A stretch of DNA of 53,519 nucleotides from Paraburkholderia lacunae (GCF_003353175.1 NZ_QHKS01000038.1:1-53519), one strand, 5' to 3'; shown: positions 32,406 to 40,948, numbered from the stretch's first letter. Numbers and translations: made by a program. The notes: generated from the sequence alone by a model not told the origin.

Positions 32406-32708
32406 TCACAGCGTCTTCAAATCCGGCAACAGGCAGTCGAATTCCCGCTTTACCACGGCGTAGCATTCGCAGACATGCCGCTCGAGACCTGGCCGGTCAA
32501 GCACCTCGATGTGGCCATGACTGTAGCGGATCAATCCGGCGTTCTGCAGCTTCAATGCGGCTTCAGTGACACCGGATCTGCGCACGCCAAGCATGTTGGC
32601 AATCAGTTCCTGTGTCATCTTCAACTCGTTCGTTGACAGGCGATCGATACTCAGCAACAGGCGTTGCACGGGGCCACCACGATCAGTCGCATCTTCAGCC
32701 CCCACCAT
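32406..32708 (-). pseudogene. Decayed duplicate of the Crp/Fnr regulator (3' part, internal deletion)
   Basis: The last about 85 codons match the winged-helix end of the regulator at 10890-11609 almost residue for residue (MTQELIANMLGVRRSGVTEA, and LIRYSHGHIEVLDRPGLE). The beta-roll domain is missing. In addition GPVQRLLL is joined straight to SIDRL, whereas the intact gene has 32 more residues between the similar RLLL and WLLL sites. This implies a deletion between short direct repeats. Some transcription or translation of the 100-codon remnant cannot be excluded; a DNA-binding-only fragment could compete with the intact regulator. Confidence 0.8.
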
Positions 32709-32914
32709 CTGTTCAGTAGAGGTATCGTGGACTCTTTCGCGACGTTGTCATAGCCCCCGGTGCATGAACAACGAGGCGGCGCAAAGTCGCTGTCGCCGGT
32801 TGACCGACTTCCGTTGCGCCGAGACTAGTTGCCCGCGATGTCCTGCCGTCGCACAGGTATCCCTATTGAAGGCATACCATTCCGTTCTGATTGCGCGATC
32901 GCGCGGAGGGCAAA

Positions 32915-33499
32915 ATGCATAAACCTGCGGAGCTTGCCGAAAAATTCTTTGGCGTACCCTATGAATCATTGGACGAGCGTGCGAAGAATGTTGCACGTCT
33001 CATTGCGGAACGAAAGCACATAGCAAGAAACTCCGCGAAAGAACTGGATGCAGCGACGACGCGAGGCCAGCGCGCAGCAGATGCCGTTGCAGCCTTCGGC
33101 GGGTCGTGGATATTCATCACGTGCTTTATCGTCATCATGGTTGTCTGGGTTGGCCTGAATTCGCTGATTCTGGCGCGGTACAGCGAGACTTTTGATCCCT
33201 ACCCTTACATCTTGCTCAACCTGTTTCTCTCGATGCTGGCGGCCATCCAGGCACCCATTATCCTGATGGCCCAGAACCGACAGTCATACAAGGACCGGGT
33301 GTCCGCCGAACACGATTACGAAATCAATCTGAAGGCCGAACTCGAGATCATGTTGCTCCATGAAAAGATGGACGGGTTGCGCGAGCAGCAATGGACTGAA
33401 TTGCTGAACATCCAGAAGGAGCAGATGGAGGTGCTGAAGAGCCTGCTCGTGTCCAGCAGGACGTCGAGCGACACGGCATCTGGGTCGCCTGCTGCGTGA
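32915..33499 (+). CDS. DUF1003-family inner-membrane protein
   Basis: This 194-residue protein has a soluble amino terminus, the DUF1003 hallmark RGQRAADAVAAFGGSWIFIT and two membrane helices (FIVIMVVWVGLNSLILARY; PYILLNLFLSMLAAIQAPII). It then has QNRQSYKDRVSAEHDYEINL and a coiled-coil-like tail. A GAGGG ribosome site precedes the ATG at 32915. DUF1003 proteins have no established activity. Confidence 0.9.
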   Translation: MHKPAELAEKFFGVPYESLDERAKNVARLIAERKHIARNSAKELDAATTRGQRAADAVAAFGGSWIFITCFIVIMVVWVGLNSLILARYSETFDPYPYILLNLFLSMLAAIQAPIILMAQNRQSYKDRVSAEHDYEINLKAELEIMLLHEKMDGLREQQWTELLNIQKEQMEVLKSLLVSSRTSSDTASGSPAA

Positions 33500-33834
33500 A
33501 ACGACGGGATCGAATTGCGAATGACGCGGCCCGACATCCATGGCGACGGCCTGCCGTTTCCTCCGACCGATCTATTTACGGAATCGCTGTACATCCGGCG
33601 GGGAAGATATACCGTGTTCATTGTTGCGATGCAACATAAGCACACTGCGTCGCCCGACCTGCAGGTCTTTAGCGAGACACTCGTCTCCGAAATCCCTTGG
33701 ACGCGTGTGCCGGGTCAATTCGGGAACATTCAGTGAACACGACCCCTGTTGAACAATCCGCCGATTTCGGCCTGGACCCTTTTGCGGGAGTCAACCACGT
33801 CTTCACTCAGAAGGCCGCCGCGCTCACGCCGTAC
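33500..33834. other. Gap between DUF1003 gene and ttuB
   Basis: The gap contains one weak frame (33521-33736) and otherwise nothing I can recognise. The ttuB stop lies at its right end. Confidence 0.4.
33521..33736 (+). CDS. Possible small protein
   Basis: This is a 71-codon frame from ATG 33521. The segment SLYIRRGRYTVFIVAMQHKH is protein-like, but there is no good ribosome site and no family. It could be a fragment of a lost gene. Confidence 0.25.
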   Translation: MTRPDIHGDGLPFPPTDLFTESLYIRRGRYTVFIVAMQHKHTASPDLQVFSETLVSEIPWTRVPGQFGNIQ

Positions 33835-35166
33835 TCATTGCGCCGCCGGCGCAGTCCGATATCCGCGCCGGCCAATAGCCAAAGCGAGCACGGCTGACAC
33901 GGCAAGACTCGCGGCCACCACGTAAAGTCCGGCAGCGTATCCGCCTGTGACGGATTTCAGCCAGCCAATCGCAAACGGACCGACGAACCCGCCAAGATTG
34001 CCGATCGAGTTGATCATGGCGATGCCCGCAGCCGCGCCTGCACCCGAAAGAAACGTGCTCGGCATGGCCCAAAGCGGCGCCTTCGCCGCGCTGATGCCGA
34101 CGTTCACGACCACCAGAGCCAGCACCACCGCAACCGCGGTGTCGGCAAAACCCGCCCATGCGAGCCCGATACCTGCCGCAACGCACGGAATGACCACATG
34201 CCACGTACGCTCGCCGCTGCGGTCGGAATGGCGGGCCCACAGCACCATGCCGATCACGGCCAGCACGCTCGGAATCGCGTTCAACGCGCCCGTGCCGAAC
34301 GCGCTAAAGCCGAACTGGCGAATAATCAGCGGCGCCCATAGGCCTAATGTGTAAAGGCCCGCCGAAGTCCCGAAGTAAATCATCGACATGACCCAGACGC
34401 GCGGATCGCGCAGTGCGGCCAGCGCGCCCGCTGCGTGACCTGCCTGCGACTCGCGCCCGAGGCGTTCGTCGCGCAAGGTTGCGATCAGCCACGCTTTCTC
34501 ATCGGCGGCGAGCCACGTTGCCTTGGCGGGCGAGTCCGTGAGCGCCTTCAAAACCACCAGTCCGAGCACCACCGCCGGAATCGCTTCGATGATGAAGAGC
34601 CACTGCCAGTCCTTCAATCCGAACAAGGCAGGCATCTGCATGATGGCGCCTGAAATCGGCGAACCGATCGCGGTCGACAAAGGCGCTGCCGCCATGAATG
34701 CGGCAGCGGCAACCGCCCGCTGCCGGGCCGGGAACCACTGGCTGAGATAAAGGATGATGCCAGGGAAGAAACCGGCCTCGGCGACACCGAGCAGAAAGCG
34801 CAGCGTGTAGAACGAGTTCGGCCCGACGACGAACGCCGAGGCCGCGGAAACCAGCCCCCACGTCACCATCACGCGCGCAATCCAGAGGCGCGCACCCACC
34901 TTGTTCAGAATGAGATTCGACGGCACCTCGAACAGGAAGTAACCGAGAAAGAAGATGCCGCCACCCAGTCCGAACATGGTCGGCGAGAGGCCGAGGTCCT
35001 TGTTCATCGTCATGGCTGCAAAGCCGACATTGACGCGGTCGAGAAAGCTGACAAAGTAAAGCAGCATCACGAACGGCAAAATACGCCAGGTCAGCTTGCA
35101 AACCACACGGGCTTGCAAGTCAGCTTGCAATTCGGCTTGCAATTCGGCTTGCGATTCATAGGTCAT
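33835..35166 (-). CDS. ttuB: MFS transporter, tartrate-type (TtuB-like)
   Basis: This 443-residue, twelve-helix major facilitator protein belongs to the anion:cation symporter (phthalate permease/TtuB) group. The signature FLDRVNVGFAAMTMNKDLGL lies in the first loop and FFLGYFLFEVPSNLILNKVG follows. It likely imports tartrate, since the tartrate dehydrogenase gene lies 77 bp upstream in the same direction and order as in known ttu loci. The amino terminus carries a tandem repeat QAELQAELQADLQA from 12-bp DNA repeats. The ATG at 35166 has a GGAGA ribosome site. The long upstream open frame is not used. Confidence 0.88.
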   Translation of the reverse strand: MTYESQAELQAELQADLQARVVCKLTWRILPFVMLLYFVSFLDRVNVGFAAMTMNKDLGLSPTMFGLGGGIFFLGYFLFEVPSNLILNKVGARLWIARVMVTWGLVSAASAFVVGPNSFYTLRFLLGVAEAGFFPGIILYLSQWFPARQRAVAAAAFMAAAPLSTAIGSPISGAIMQMPALFGLKDWQWLFIIEAIPAVVLGLVVLKALTDSPAKATWLAADEKAWLIATLRDERLGRESQAGHAAGALAALRDPRVWVMSMIYFGTSAGLYTLGLWAPLIIRQFGFSAFGTGALNAIPSVLAVIGMVLWARHSDRSGERTWHVVIPCVAAGIGLAWAGFADTAVAVVLALVVVNVGISAAKAPLWAMPSTFLSGAGAAAGIAMINSIGNLGGFVGPFAIGWLKSVTGGYAAGLYVVAASLAVSAVLALAIGRRGYRTAPAAQ

Positions 35167-35243
35167 GCCAGTCTCCGTTGAATCCGCCCGTAACGTGTTC
35201 GCTCGTCCGGGCGTTATGTTTTTGTATAGCGTGCGCCCGGCGT

Positions 35244-36350
35244 TCAGGCTGCCTGGAACTTGACTGCCGAATCGGCCGCGAGGATCGCGCACACGGCATC
35301 CGTCACCTGTGCCGTGGTGGCCTTGCCGCCGAGGTCGCCGGTGTGCAGCGCGGGGTTGGCCGTGATGCGTTCGATTGCATCCATCAACTCGCGCGCGGCG
35401 GCGCCCTCGCCGAGATGCTCGAGCATCATCACGACCGACCAGAACGTGCCGACCGGATTGGCGAGGCCCTTGCCCATGATGTCGAAGGCGGAGCCGTGAA
35501 TCGGCTCGAACATCGACGGATAGCGGCGCTCGGGGTCCAGGTTCGCAGTCGGCGCGATACCGAGGCTGCCGGCGAGCGCCGCAGCGAGGTCGCTCAGGAT
35601 ATCCGCATGCAGATTGGTCGCCACGATGGTGTCGAGTGTCGCGGGCCGATTGACCATGCGCGCGGTCGCGGCGTCGACGAGCTCCTTGTCCCATTGGACG
35701 TCGGGAAACTCTTTCGATACTTCCAGCGCGATCTCATCCCACATGACCATCGCGTGGCGCTGGGCATTGCTCTTGGTAATCACCGTCAGCAGCTTGCGTG
35801 GCCGCGATTGCGCAAGACCGAACGCGAAACGAAGAATCCGCTCGACGCCCGCTCGGGTCATCATCGAGACATCGGTGGCGACTTCGATGGGATGGCCCTG
35901 GTGCGCGCGCCCGCCCACGCCGGAATATTCGCCCTCCGAATTCTCGCGGACGATGACCCAATCGAGATCCTTCGGGCCACAGCGCTTGAGCGGCGCGTCG
36001 ATACCCGGCAGGATGCGGGTCGGGCGCACATTGGCATACTGGTCGAAGCCCTGACAGATCTTCAGGCGCAACCCCCACAGCGTCACGTGGTCCGGAATGT
36101 GCGGATCGCCCGCCGAGCCGAACAGAATCGCGTCCTTGTCGCGGATGGCGTCCAGACCGTCGGCCGGCATCATCACGCCGTGCTGCCGGTGGTAGTCGCC
36201 GCCCCAAGGGAAATTTTCGAATTCGAACTTCAAGCCGTCGCTTCGCGCGGCGATTGCTTCGAGCACTCGCTGGCCCGCCGGCACGACTTCCTTGCCGATG
36301 CCGTCGCCGGGAATGGTTGCGATGCGATAGGTCTTCACTGGCGTCTCCAT
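35244..36350 (-). CDS. ttuC: Tartrate dehydrogenase/decarboxylase
   Basis: This 368-residue member of the isocitrate/isopropylmalate dehydrogenase superfamily is cytosolic, NAD-dependent and metal-requiring. The amino terminus has IATIPGDGIGKEVVPAG. RPTRILPGIDAPL, VRENSEGEYSGVGGR and the metal-site segment near IVATNLHADILSDLAAAL match tartrate/D-malate dehydrogenases, and EPIHGSAFDIMGKG is the family's closing signature. Tartrate is oxidised to oxaloglycolate or decarboxylated to glycerate. The neighbouring transporter and divergent LysR gene support tartrate over isopropylmalate. The ATG at 36350 is preferred although a longer frame reaches 36749. Confidence 0.9.
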   Translation of the reverse strand: METPVKTYRIATIPGDGIGKEVVPAGQRVLEAIAARSDGLKFEFENFPWGGDYHRQHGVMMPADGLDAIRDKDAILFGSAGDPHIPDHVTLWGLRLKICQGFDQYANVRPTRILPGIDAPLKRCGPKDLDWVIVRENSEGEYSGVGGRAHQGHPIEVATDVSMMTRAGVERILRFAFGLAQSRPRKLLTVITKSNAQRHAMVMWDEIALEVSKEFPDVQWDKELVDAATARMVNRPATLDTIVATNLHADILSDLAAALAGSLGIAPTANLDPERRYPSMFEPIHGSAFDIMGKGLANPVGTFWSVVMMLEHLGEGAAARELMDAIERITANPALHTGDLGGKATTAQVTDAVCAILAADSAVKFQAA

Positions 36351-36434
36351 GATGTTGAACGTATGGCCGCATCGTAGAGCGAGGAAGCGGCATGAAAACG
36401 CTGCTAGACTCAAAGCATCCTTAACCTGAAGTTT

Positions 36435-36446
36435 ACAATCGATTGT
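36435..36446. promoter_or_regulatory. ACAATCGATTGT palindrome before the LysR gene
   Basis: This perfect 12-bp palindrome ends 4 bp before the LysR-type start, in the 100-bp divergent ttuC/LysR gap. It is a plausible autoregulatory site, with another half-conserved inverted pair (TTAAC/GTTTA) just upstream. Confidence 0.4.
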
Positions 36447-36450
36447 GCCA

Positions 36451-37362
36451 ATGACTTCGTCGATACAACCGGACGACCTCGCCTTTTTCTCCACGCTGGC
36501 CGCTAGCGGCAGCCTGACAGCCGCCGCGCGCGAACTCGGCCTGAGCACAGCGGCAGTGAGCAAGCATCTGGCGCAGATGGAATCACGTGCCGGGGTGTCG
36601 CTCGTCAACCGGACGACGCGGCGTATGAGCCTCACCCCGGAGGGCGAGCTATACCTCGCTCGCGCGCGGCGCATCCTCGGCGAGATGGACGACCTTGCAC
36701 AGTTGCTGGCAGGTTCGCAGGCGGCGCCGAAGGGCCTGTTGCGAGTCAATGCGACGCTCGGATTCGGCCGCAGTCACGTGGCCCCGCTGATATCGAAGTT
36801 TGTGCGGCGCTTTCCGGAGGTGGACGTACAGTTGCAGTTGTCCGTCGATCCGCCGCCGCTCAGCGACGACACCTTCGACGTCTGCGTGCGTTTCGGCGAG
36901 CCGCCGGATGCGCGAGTGATCGCGCGCAGAGTGGCGCCGAACCGGCGGCTCCTTTGCGCTGCACCGGCTTATTTTGCGAAGCGGCGTGCGCCGCGCAACC
37001 CGGCGGAGTTATCGCAGCACAACTGCATCGGCATTCGACAAGGCGGCGACGGCTACGGGCTATGGCGGCTGACAAGCGGACGAGGCGCGGCCGAAAAGAC
37101 CGAGACGGTGCGCGTGCGCGGCAATCTGACCACCAACGACGGCGAAATCGCCGTGAAGTGGGCGTTGGACGGACACGGCATTCTGATGCGAGCCGAATGG
37201 GACATTGCCGAGTATCTGGCCGATGGACGCCTGATCCATGTACTGCCGGAATACCGTACGCCGGGAGCGGATATCTACGCCGTGTATCCGCAACAGCTAC
37301 AGATGACCGCGCGGGTCAAGGCGTTCGTCGATATGCTGATAGAAACGCTCGGCGCGCGTTGA
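36451..37362 (+). CDS. LysR-family regulator of the tartrate genes
   Basis: This is a 303-residue LysR-type regulator. A winged helix-turn-helix covers about residues 8-65 (LAASGSLTAAARELGLSTAA VSKHL) and an inducer-binding domain the rest. It is divergent from ttuC, the common arrangement for control of the target operon (ttuA in Agrobacterium). The ATG at 36451 is favoured; a GTG two codons earlier is possible. The tartrate response is inferred from position only. Confidence 0.87.
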   Translation: MTSSIQPDDLAFFSTLAASGSLTAAARELGLSTAAVSKHLAQMESRAGVSLVNRTTRRMSLTPEGELYLARARRILGEMDDLAQLLAGSQAAPKGLLRVNATLGFGRSHVAPLISKFVRRFPEVDVQLQLSVDPPPLSDDTFDVCVRFGEPPDARVIARRVAPNRRLLCAAPAYFAKRRAPRNPAELSQHNCIGIRQGGDGYGLWRLTSGRGAAEKTETVRVRGNLTTNDGEIAVKWALDGHGILMRAEWDIAEYLADGRLIHVLPEYRTPGADIYAVYPQQLQMTARVKAFVDMLIETLGAR

Positions 37363-37410
37363 GCGCTGATTAATTCAGGCGGGCGGCAACGCCCGGCCTG
37401 ATTCCGGACC

Positions 37411-37449
37411 GGCGGCCGCGCGCGTCATATTCCGCGGCGCGCGGCCGCC
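37411..37449. terminator. Perfect 13-bp hairpin between LysR gene and DUF4148-like gene
   Basis: GGCGGCCGCGCGC (37411-37423) and GCGCGCGGCCGCC (37437-37449) are exact complements, between convergent genes. A weaker hairpin (CAGGC-GGGCG/CGCCC-GCCTG, about 37377-37401) precedes it. There is no strong U-tract on either side. A likely bidirectional terminator. Confidence 0.6.
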
Positions 37450-37456
37450 GCCTTCG

Positions 37457-37774
37457 TTACTGACTCGCGCCAGCCCCGATCCCGGCCTTCTTCTGCGCAT
37501 TCTGCAGATCGGTCGGATAGTTCGGGTCGTTCCTGCCCGGCTGATAGCCTGCGTCCTCCAGTTTCTTCAGCTCAGCGTTTTTCTTCGCGCGGGCCTGTTT
37601 GCGAGCCGCTTTGCGCTCTGCCTTGGTTGGCTTCGCGCTGCTCGCCATGGCGGGTTTGGCAACCTCGGCTGTACTGTCGCTTGCGCCTTGAGCGGCAGCG
37701 AGCGGGATGCTCCCTGCGACCATGGCAGTGACTGCAAGCCCAAGCATGACTCTTTTCATGGCAAAGAACTTCAT
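37457..37774 (-). CDS. DUF4148-like secreted protein
   Basis: This 105-residue exported protein has a signal peptide over about residues 1-29 (VMLGLAVTAMVAGSIPLAAA). After a Lys/Ala-rich helical middle (AERKAARKQARAKKNAELKK) comes the ending LEDAGYQPGRNDPNYPTDLQ. The last part is the DUF4148 signature of Burkholderiaceae. A strong GGAGGGG ribosome site selects the ATG at 37774. The function is unknown. Confidence 0.8.
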   Translation of the reverse strand: MKFFAMKRVMLGLAVTAMVAGSIPLAAAQGASDSTAEVAKPAMASSAKPTKAERKAARKQARAKKNAELKKLEDAGYQPGRNDPNYPTDLQNAQKKAGIGAGASQ

Positions 37775-38501
37775 CTGATATCCCCTCCGGATAGTTGGCA
37801 AAGGTGGTGAAGCTTTTCTGCAGATCTTCGTACGACAACGAACGCGGACAATGCATCTCACGTTCGCTGGAGAGAAGCTTACAGCCAAATGAATTTTGCT
37901 GGGCTGAAGGCGCGGCAGTCGTTGACTGCGGCGGCCGCGGCGAATTCTCAGCCATCGGCAGCGCTCCGCGCCGTGGTCCAACGCGGGGTCGCAAACAGCT
38001 GCGTCGTTCCCCCCGTTAGCAGCCAGCAATACTTGCCTCAGTTCTGCAATGCAGAACCTCCAGACGTGCCATCCCGAGCCGGAACCGACGTCGTTCCAAT
38101 TCGCCTAACCCTTCAATTACAAGGCCTTACAGGCCATATTCCTTGCGGATAAAAGAGCCAGGTGTTTTCCGCGTCTTGGTCTGCATTGCAGTCCAATTGC
38201 GCGATTTTCCCCACTGACATAGAACGAACGGTCGTGCCAAATTGCACCTGCATTCTGTGCCCAAGCACGCCGATCGACGAACTCATTGCGGCGCCGGGTG
38301 GGTCGCGCGATCGGGAGAAAAACAGCCGGCCAACCGCATTCAGGAGTCAACCAGTAGACACAATATTTCGCATGCCTTATCAGCGTGCGAGGGCCCGGTA
38401 TGGCCTGTTGAAATTGCAATGCGCAGCAGATCGCAAGGATCGTGCAGGACAGCATCACTTCGCCAGTTCAATCGATTCCAATAGACAAGGAGACACGAAG
38501 C
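37775..38501. other. Gap upstream of the hybrid remnant
   Basis: No supported gene in over 720 bp. Open frames here lack ribosome sites and look like shadows. An AAGGAG ribosome site at the right end belongs to the porin fragment. Confidence 0.45.
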
Positions 38502-38809
38502 ATGTCGGCAAGTCATCGCAATCGGGTTGGAGTCATTCTCGGATTAGTGGGTGCGTGCGCATTGGGATCGGCCCCGAACGCCAATGCGCAAAGCAGCGTC
38601 ACGCTGTACGGCATCGACAGGGGCTCGCCGACTTCCTGCCCGTGCTCGACGCCGAGCGCTCGCTCTATGCCGCCGACGATAAGCTCGCACAGACCGATCG
38701 CGACGAGGCGCTTGCGCTCGTCACGCTCTACAAGTCGCTCGGCGGAGGCTGGCAGATGCCGGAGCGGGAGGATCAACACGCCGCGGTCGCCGAGGACTCC
38801 GCGCGGTAG
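38502..38809 (+). pseudogene. Hybrid remnant: porin start joined to an efflux outer-membrane-protein end
   Basis: The first about 39 codons encode a porin signal peptide and the mature start QSSVTLYGID, with a good AAGGAG ribosome site. Near 38618 the frame changes. The next about 62 codons, in another frame, read GLADFLPVLDAERSLYAADD, then LVTLYKSLGGGWQMP to the stop at 38809. That is the conserved end of a NodT/OprM-type efflux channel (a TolC-like protein). Two unrelated outer-membrane genes were therefore joined by a deletion. No functional product is expected. Confidence 0.8.
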
Positions 38810-39051
38810 TGGTATGCACGGTCGTATTTCGCAAGTTGGTGAGATCGGTCGGCACTGCGGAGCATCCGTGTTTCACGCAGTTTTTTTCAACACCAGGGCG
38901 TTTGCTGGAGTATTGTTTAAGCGCGCTGGGAGCTTCACAACGTCAATCTTCTATAAGACAGCGGGCTCCTCGCGGGCGGTGCATCGCTCGCCGGCGCGTG
39001 GTTTTTTTCATGCAACGATGCGAAATCAATTTTTCGAGGAATGGAGAAACC

Positions 39052-39423
39052 GTGAAAACAGTCAACCTTTTGAAAGCACTCGGCATCGCGTTGTGCGTGG
39101 CGGTGGCGTCCAGCGCCTATGCCCAGGCAAGCGATGCGATGGCGGCTCCCGATATGGCCGCACCTGCTGCCGGTGCGAAAGCGACCAAAAAGATGGACCG
39201 CAAGCTGGGTCTGGACGTGCGTAAGGCTTTGGCGAAAGCGCAGGGTTTCGATGTGTCGAACGTGTTTGTCCGGGCGCGTGGCGGCGCGGTGACTTTGACT
39301 GGGACGGTGCCCGATGGGGCGCAGATTCCAAAGGCGGAGGAAGTCACCAAGAGTGTCGCCGGCGTGAAGTCGGTGAACAACAAGCTGACTATTGGGGCGC
39401 CTAATGGCGGCGGCGGGGGTTAA
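39052..39423 (+). CDS. BON-domain periplasmic protein
   Basis: This 123-residue protein has a signal peptide over about residues 1-25 (ALGIALCVAVASSAYAQ). One BON domain covers about 47-116, with KLGLDVRKALAKAQGFDVSN, VTLTGTVPDG and a closing VAGVKSVNNKLTI. The end is glycine-rich. The start is a GTG at 39052 with a GGAG ribosome site 7-8 bases upstream. It is a second BON protein of the window (see 13347), only distantly similar. Confidence 0.85.
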   Translation: MKTVNLLKALGIALCVAVASSAYAQASDAMAAPDMAAPAAGAKATKKMDRKLGLDVRKALAKAQGFDVSNVFVRARGGAVTLTGTVPDGAQIPKAEEVTKSVAGVKSVNNKLTIGAPNGGGGG

Positions 39424-39430
39424 AAACCAC

Positions 39431-39669
39431 ACATTCACGAGCCGCGTCGGCGGCTGGACCTCCACGAACAGCGCTCTTGCCAAGCGCTGAGGATCCAGCC
39501 CGAAGGTCTCGCTCGTGATGCCGGCGATCAATGCATCGAGCGACATGGTCGGCTTCAGGTCGCTTGCTTCGTGGAGGTCGCCGGTTTTAAGCCCGGGCCA
39601 GTCGGCGAGCCCGCGCCCTCCCGCCACCGCTCCACCCTTAACCAGCTCCACCGTACTGCGCGTGCCGGT
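39431..39669 (-). pseudogene. DUF1501 protein remnant (carboxy-terminal fragment)
   Basis: About 75 codons on the minus strand read VKGGAVAGGRGLADWPGLKT, then SLDALIAGITSETFGLDPQR. That matches the conserved end of Tat-exported DUF1501 proteins (GGRVxADWPGL...GLDP). The rest of that gene is absent; the HAD gene begins 50 bp to the right on the other strand. It has no start or independent ribosome site. Confidence 0.65.
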
Positions 39670-39718
39670 GCGGTATCCTTCACGTTTCCGCAAACCTCTA
39701 TCCGTCTCCCCCCGCCAC

Positions 39719-40411
39719 ATGGCCGATTTCCCTTTCGACGCCGTACTCTTCGACTGCGACGGCGTGCTCGTCGACTCTGAACCCATCACCAACCGCGTGC
39801 TGACCGAGATGCTCGGCGAGCTGGGCTGGCGCCTGAGCGTCGAAGAGACAATGCGTATTTTCGTCGGCAAAGCCGTCAAGGACGAAGCACCGCTAATCGA
39901 AGCGCGAACCGGTTTCGCGATCACCACGGAATGGCTCATGCAATTTCGCGAGCGCCGCAACGCCGCGCTCGACCGGGAACTGGTGGCGATTCCAGGCGCG
40001 GCCGCCGCAGTACACGCGCTGCACACGGCACTCGACGGGCGCATCGCGGTGGCATCGGGTGCCGACCGGATCAAAGTGGAACTGCAACTGACGAAGGCCG
40101 GCCTCCTCGATTGCTTCGAAGGGCGCATCTTCAGCGGTCACGAAACGCCTCGCAGCAAGCCGTTTCCCGATGTCTATCTGGCGGCGGCCGTTGCATTGGG
40201 CGTGGACCCGAAACGCTGCGCGGTCGTGGAAGATACCGTGACGGGCGCCACCGCGGGTGTGGCGGCCGGCGCCACGGTGTTCGGATACTGCCCGCGGGAA
40301 CTGGGCCATAGCAGCGCAACCGCACTGCATGGCGCCGGCGCGGTTCACGTGTTTCAGGACATGGCGGAACTACCCGCCCTATTGAATGAATGGCGCGGCG
40401 CGCAGCATTGA
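39719..40411 (+). CDS. HAD-superfamily phosphatase, beta-phosphoglucomutase-like
   Basis: This is a 230-residue hydrolase. Motif I is FDAVLFDCDGVLVDSEP with the nucleophile Asp, motif II lies at RIAVASGADRIKV, motif III includes the lysine in ETPRSKPFPDVYL, and motif IV is CAVVEDTVTGATAG. The helical cap between motifs I and II (about 20-85) is of the subfamily I beta-phosphoglucomutase/phosphoglycolate phosphatase kind. It presumably removes phosphate from a sugar phosphate in the cytosol. It converges on the carboxymuconolactone-decarboxylase-like gene 15 bp later. The substrate cannot be read from the sequence. Confidence 0.88.
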   Translation: MADFPFDAVLFDCDGVLVDSEPITNRVLTEMLGELGWRLSVEETMRIFVGKAVKDEAPLIEARTGFAITTEWLMQFRERRNAALDRELVAIPGAAAAVHALHTALDGRIAVASGADRIKVELQLTKAGLLDCFEGRIFSGHETPRSKPFPDVYLAAAVALGVDPKRCAVVEDTVTGATAGVAAGATVFGYCPRELGHSSATALHGAGAVHVFQDMAELPALLNEWRGAQH

Positions 40412-40426
40412 AGCTGCGGGCTATCG

Positions 40427-40819
40427 TTACTCGAACGCGGGATCGATCGGGACGCGATAGCCCACCGCGAGCCGGTTGGTCTCGTTCGCCATTCCAACCA
40501 CCGCCAGCAGTTCGCCGAACATCTCGTCGGTCATGCCTGCGCGGCGTGCCGCGGCCGTATGACTGGCGACGCAGTAGCCACAGTTGTTCGTCACGCTCAC
40601 CGCGACGTAAAGCAATTCCTTGATCAGCGGATCGAGCGCGCCCGGCGCCATGACATCCTTCAAACTGTCCCACGTGCGAGCCAGCGTCGGCGGATGGTTG
40701 GCGATGAACTTCCAGAAGTTGTTGACGTCGTCGACATGGCGGGTCTCTTTGATGTCGTCGTACACGGCTTTGACTTCGGGTGCAGCTGCTGAATATTCGA
40801 TGGGTTGAATGCGGCTCAT
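40427..40819 (-). CDS. Carboxymuconolactone decarboxylase/AhpD-like protein
   Basis: This is a 130-residue alpha-helical protein. The redox motif NNCGYCVASH (about 78-87, CxxCxxxH) is characteristic of AhpD-like peroxidase partners. An AGGAGG ribosome site sets the ATG at 40819. It lies just downstream of cysS in the same direction, but a terminator stands between. It may reduce peroxides or lack enzymatic activity; the family alone does not decide. Confidence 0.88.
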   Translation of the reverse strand: MSRIQPIEYSAAAPEVKAVYDDIKETRHVDDVNNFWKFIANHPPTLARTWDSLKDVMAPGALDPLIKELLYVAVSVTNNCGYCVASHTAAARRAGMTDEMFGELLAVVGMANETNRLAVGYRVPIDPAFE

Positions 40820-40920
40820 ACGTCCTCCTGGGCTAACGGGAATCGGCGAATCATGTGCGGATGGCACGTTACTGCCTACTTTGCGGCAATTGAAGTGCGG
40901 CAACTGAAGTGCCGCACCTG

Positions 40921-40948
40921 AAAAAAGCCGGCGTCACCACGCTGACGC
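40921..40948 (-). terminator. Intrinsic terminator of cysS
   Basis: On the minus strand, GCGTCA-GCGTGG-TGACGC folds directly after the cysS stop (TGA at 40949-40951) and is followed by CGGC and six Ts. Confidence 0.75.

Noticed and set aside
33835..35694. 619-codon version of the tartrate transporter
   Set aside because: The extension is antisense-like through the end of ttuC. The ATG at 35166 has a ribosome site and the right length.
35244..36749. Start of ttuC at 36749 (501 codons)
   Set aside because: The extra codons run through the divergent promoter region and the LysR gene. The family starts at the ATG at 36350.
38935..40128. 397-codon leftward frame through the BON and HAD genes
   Set aside because: It is antisense to two real genes. 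Only about 75 codons (DUF1501 remnant) in the gap between them are meaningful.
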